Origin: CAWEQO01 sp963811225
Lineage (GTDB): Bacteria; Chloroflexota; Anaerolineae; Anaerolineales; Anaerolineaceae
Reading direction: 5' to 3'
Assembly: GCA_963811225.1 (NCBI GenBank)
Contig: CAWEQO010000018.1
Location: forward strand, 124,001-188,000
Length of the DNA stretch: 64,000 bases
Below, piece after piece: positions 63,838-64,000 of this stretch (position 1 is the first letter of the stretch; the number at the start of each line of letters is the position of its first letter). The translations under genes were made by a program, and so were the position numbers. The notes beneath the pieces were generated by a model. That model made no database searches. It saw only the letters and a list, made by a program, of their open reading frames with translations, and had not been told where the DNA came from.

Positions 63838-64000
63838 GGTGTGTTCCTCCTTTTCATCTCGCCCAGCGCCTCTGCCATCCGGCCCATGGCAGCCTCGATC
63901 CGCTCCTCGGGCGTGGTCAGAGAGATGCGCACCCAGCCCTCGCCGCCGAGGCCGAAGACGGTGCCGGGCGTCAGGCTGACCTGTGCGCTCTCCAGCAAGA
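63834..64000 (-). CDS. Class I/II aminotransferase, C-terminal end only
   Basis: Only the last 55 residues lie in the window. They contain TPGTVFGLGGEGWVRISLTTPEERIEEA-like sequence, the C-terminal domain of PLP-dependent class I aminotransferases, with the substrate-binding Arg in WVRISL. As the first visible gene before aroC it may be an aromatic, aspartate-type or LL-diaminopimelate aminotransferase. Its TGA overlaps the aroC start. Confidence 0.85.
   Translation of the reverse strand, partial: LLESAQVSLTPGTVFGLGGEGWVRISLTTPEERIEAAMGRMAEALGEMKRRNTP

Overview
The window looks like chromosomal DNA of a Gram-positive-like or monoderm bacterium, most likely a member of the Chloroflexota (Anaerolineae). 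That assignment is an inference from several traits: sugar-binding lipoproteins with long Ala/Pro/Thr linkers, large sugar ABC operons, a fused shikimate kinase/3-dehydroquinate synthase, an AOR-type tungsten/molybdenum oxidoreductase and strong GGAGG ribosome binding sites. No rRNA, tRNA, CRISPR array, integrase or transposase was recognised.

Layout. 0-2.4 kb (+): the end of a 2-oxo acid dehydrogenase E2 gene, a small unknown gene and a HAD phosphatase. 2.4-11.5 kb: mixed single genes, including an acetamidase/formamidase, an M6-like metalloprotease, an MscS channel, an Acr3 arsenite exporter and uracil-DNA glycosylase. 11.5-16.9 kb (-): ABC ATPase, FtsX/MacB-type permease, histidine kinase (frameshifted) and NarL-type response regulator. 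17.2-19.1 kb (-): a DUF4867-like protein and an SDR. 19.3-25.5 kb (+): a ribose-type operon rbsK-rbsD-permease-binding protein-ATPase-second permease. 25.8-29.9 kb (-): ArsR, thiol-redox protein, DUF318 permease, TauE exporter, FmdE-like protein and two YlbF-like proteins. 30.7-35.8 kb (-): a 1691-residue secreted multidomain protein that looks like a cell-wall hydrolase.

36.3-49.5 kb (+) is a large carbohydrate cluster: ROK regulator, fucose-isomerase-like gene (frameshifted), binding protein and two permeases, GH31 alpha-xylosidase-like enzyme, FSA-type aldolase, split UxaA-type dehydratase, AOR and a MoaD-like protein. It reads as import and hydrolysis of an alpha-glycoside followed by isomerisation, dehydration, aldol cleavage and aldehyde oxidation, with no sugar kinase in sight. 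49.8-59.4 kb is a second catabolic cluster: a divergent MmsA/IolA-type dehydrogenase, split transketolase, IclR regulator, IolD-like TPP enzyme, RpiB-like isomerase, GPH symporter and a Gfo/Idh oxidoreductase. 59.5-64 kb holds a nucleotidyltransferase-like gene (+) and a shikimate operon (-): aminotransferase, aroC, aroKB, aroQ.

The strongest regulatory signal is a 20-bp palindrome, ATATTCA-N6-TGAATAT, found at three places: over the acr3 promoter (8.9 kb), in front of the DUF318 permease (29.1 kb) and at the start of arsR (29.9 kb). It links two loci 20 kb apart into one probable ArsR regulon. Both sugar ABC operons carry a strong hairpin directly after the binding-protein gene. Two genes are broken by what looks like one extra base each, and a short remnant of a glycerol kinase C-terminus lies at 49.6-49.7 kb.
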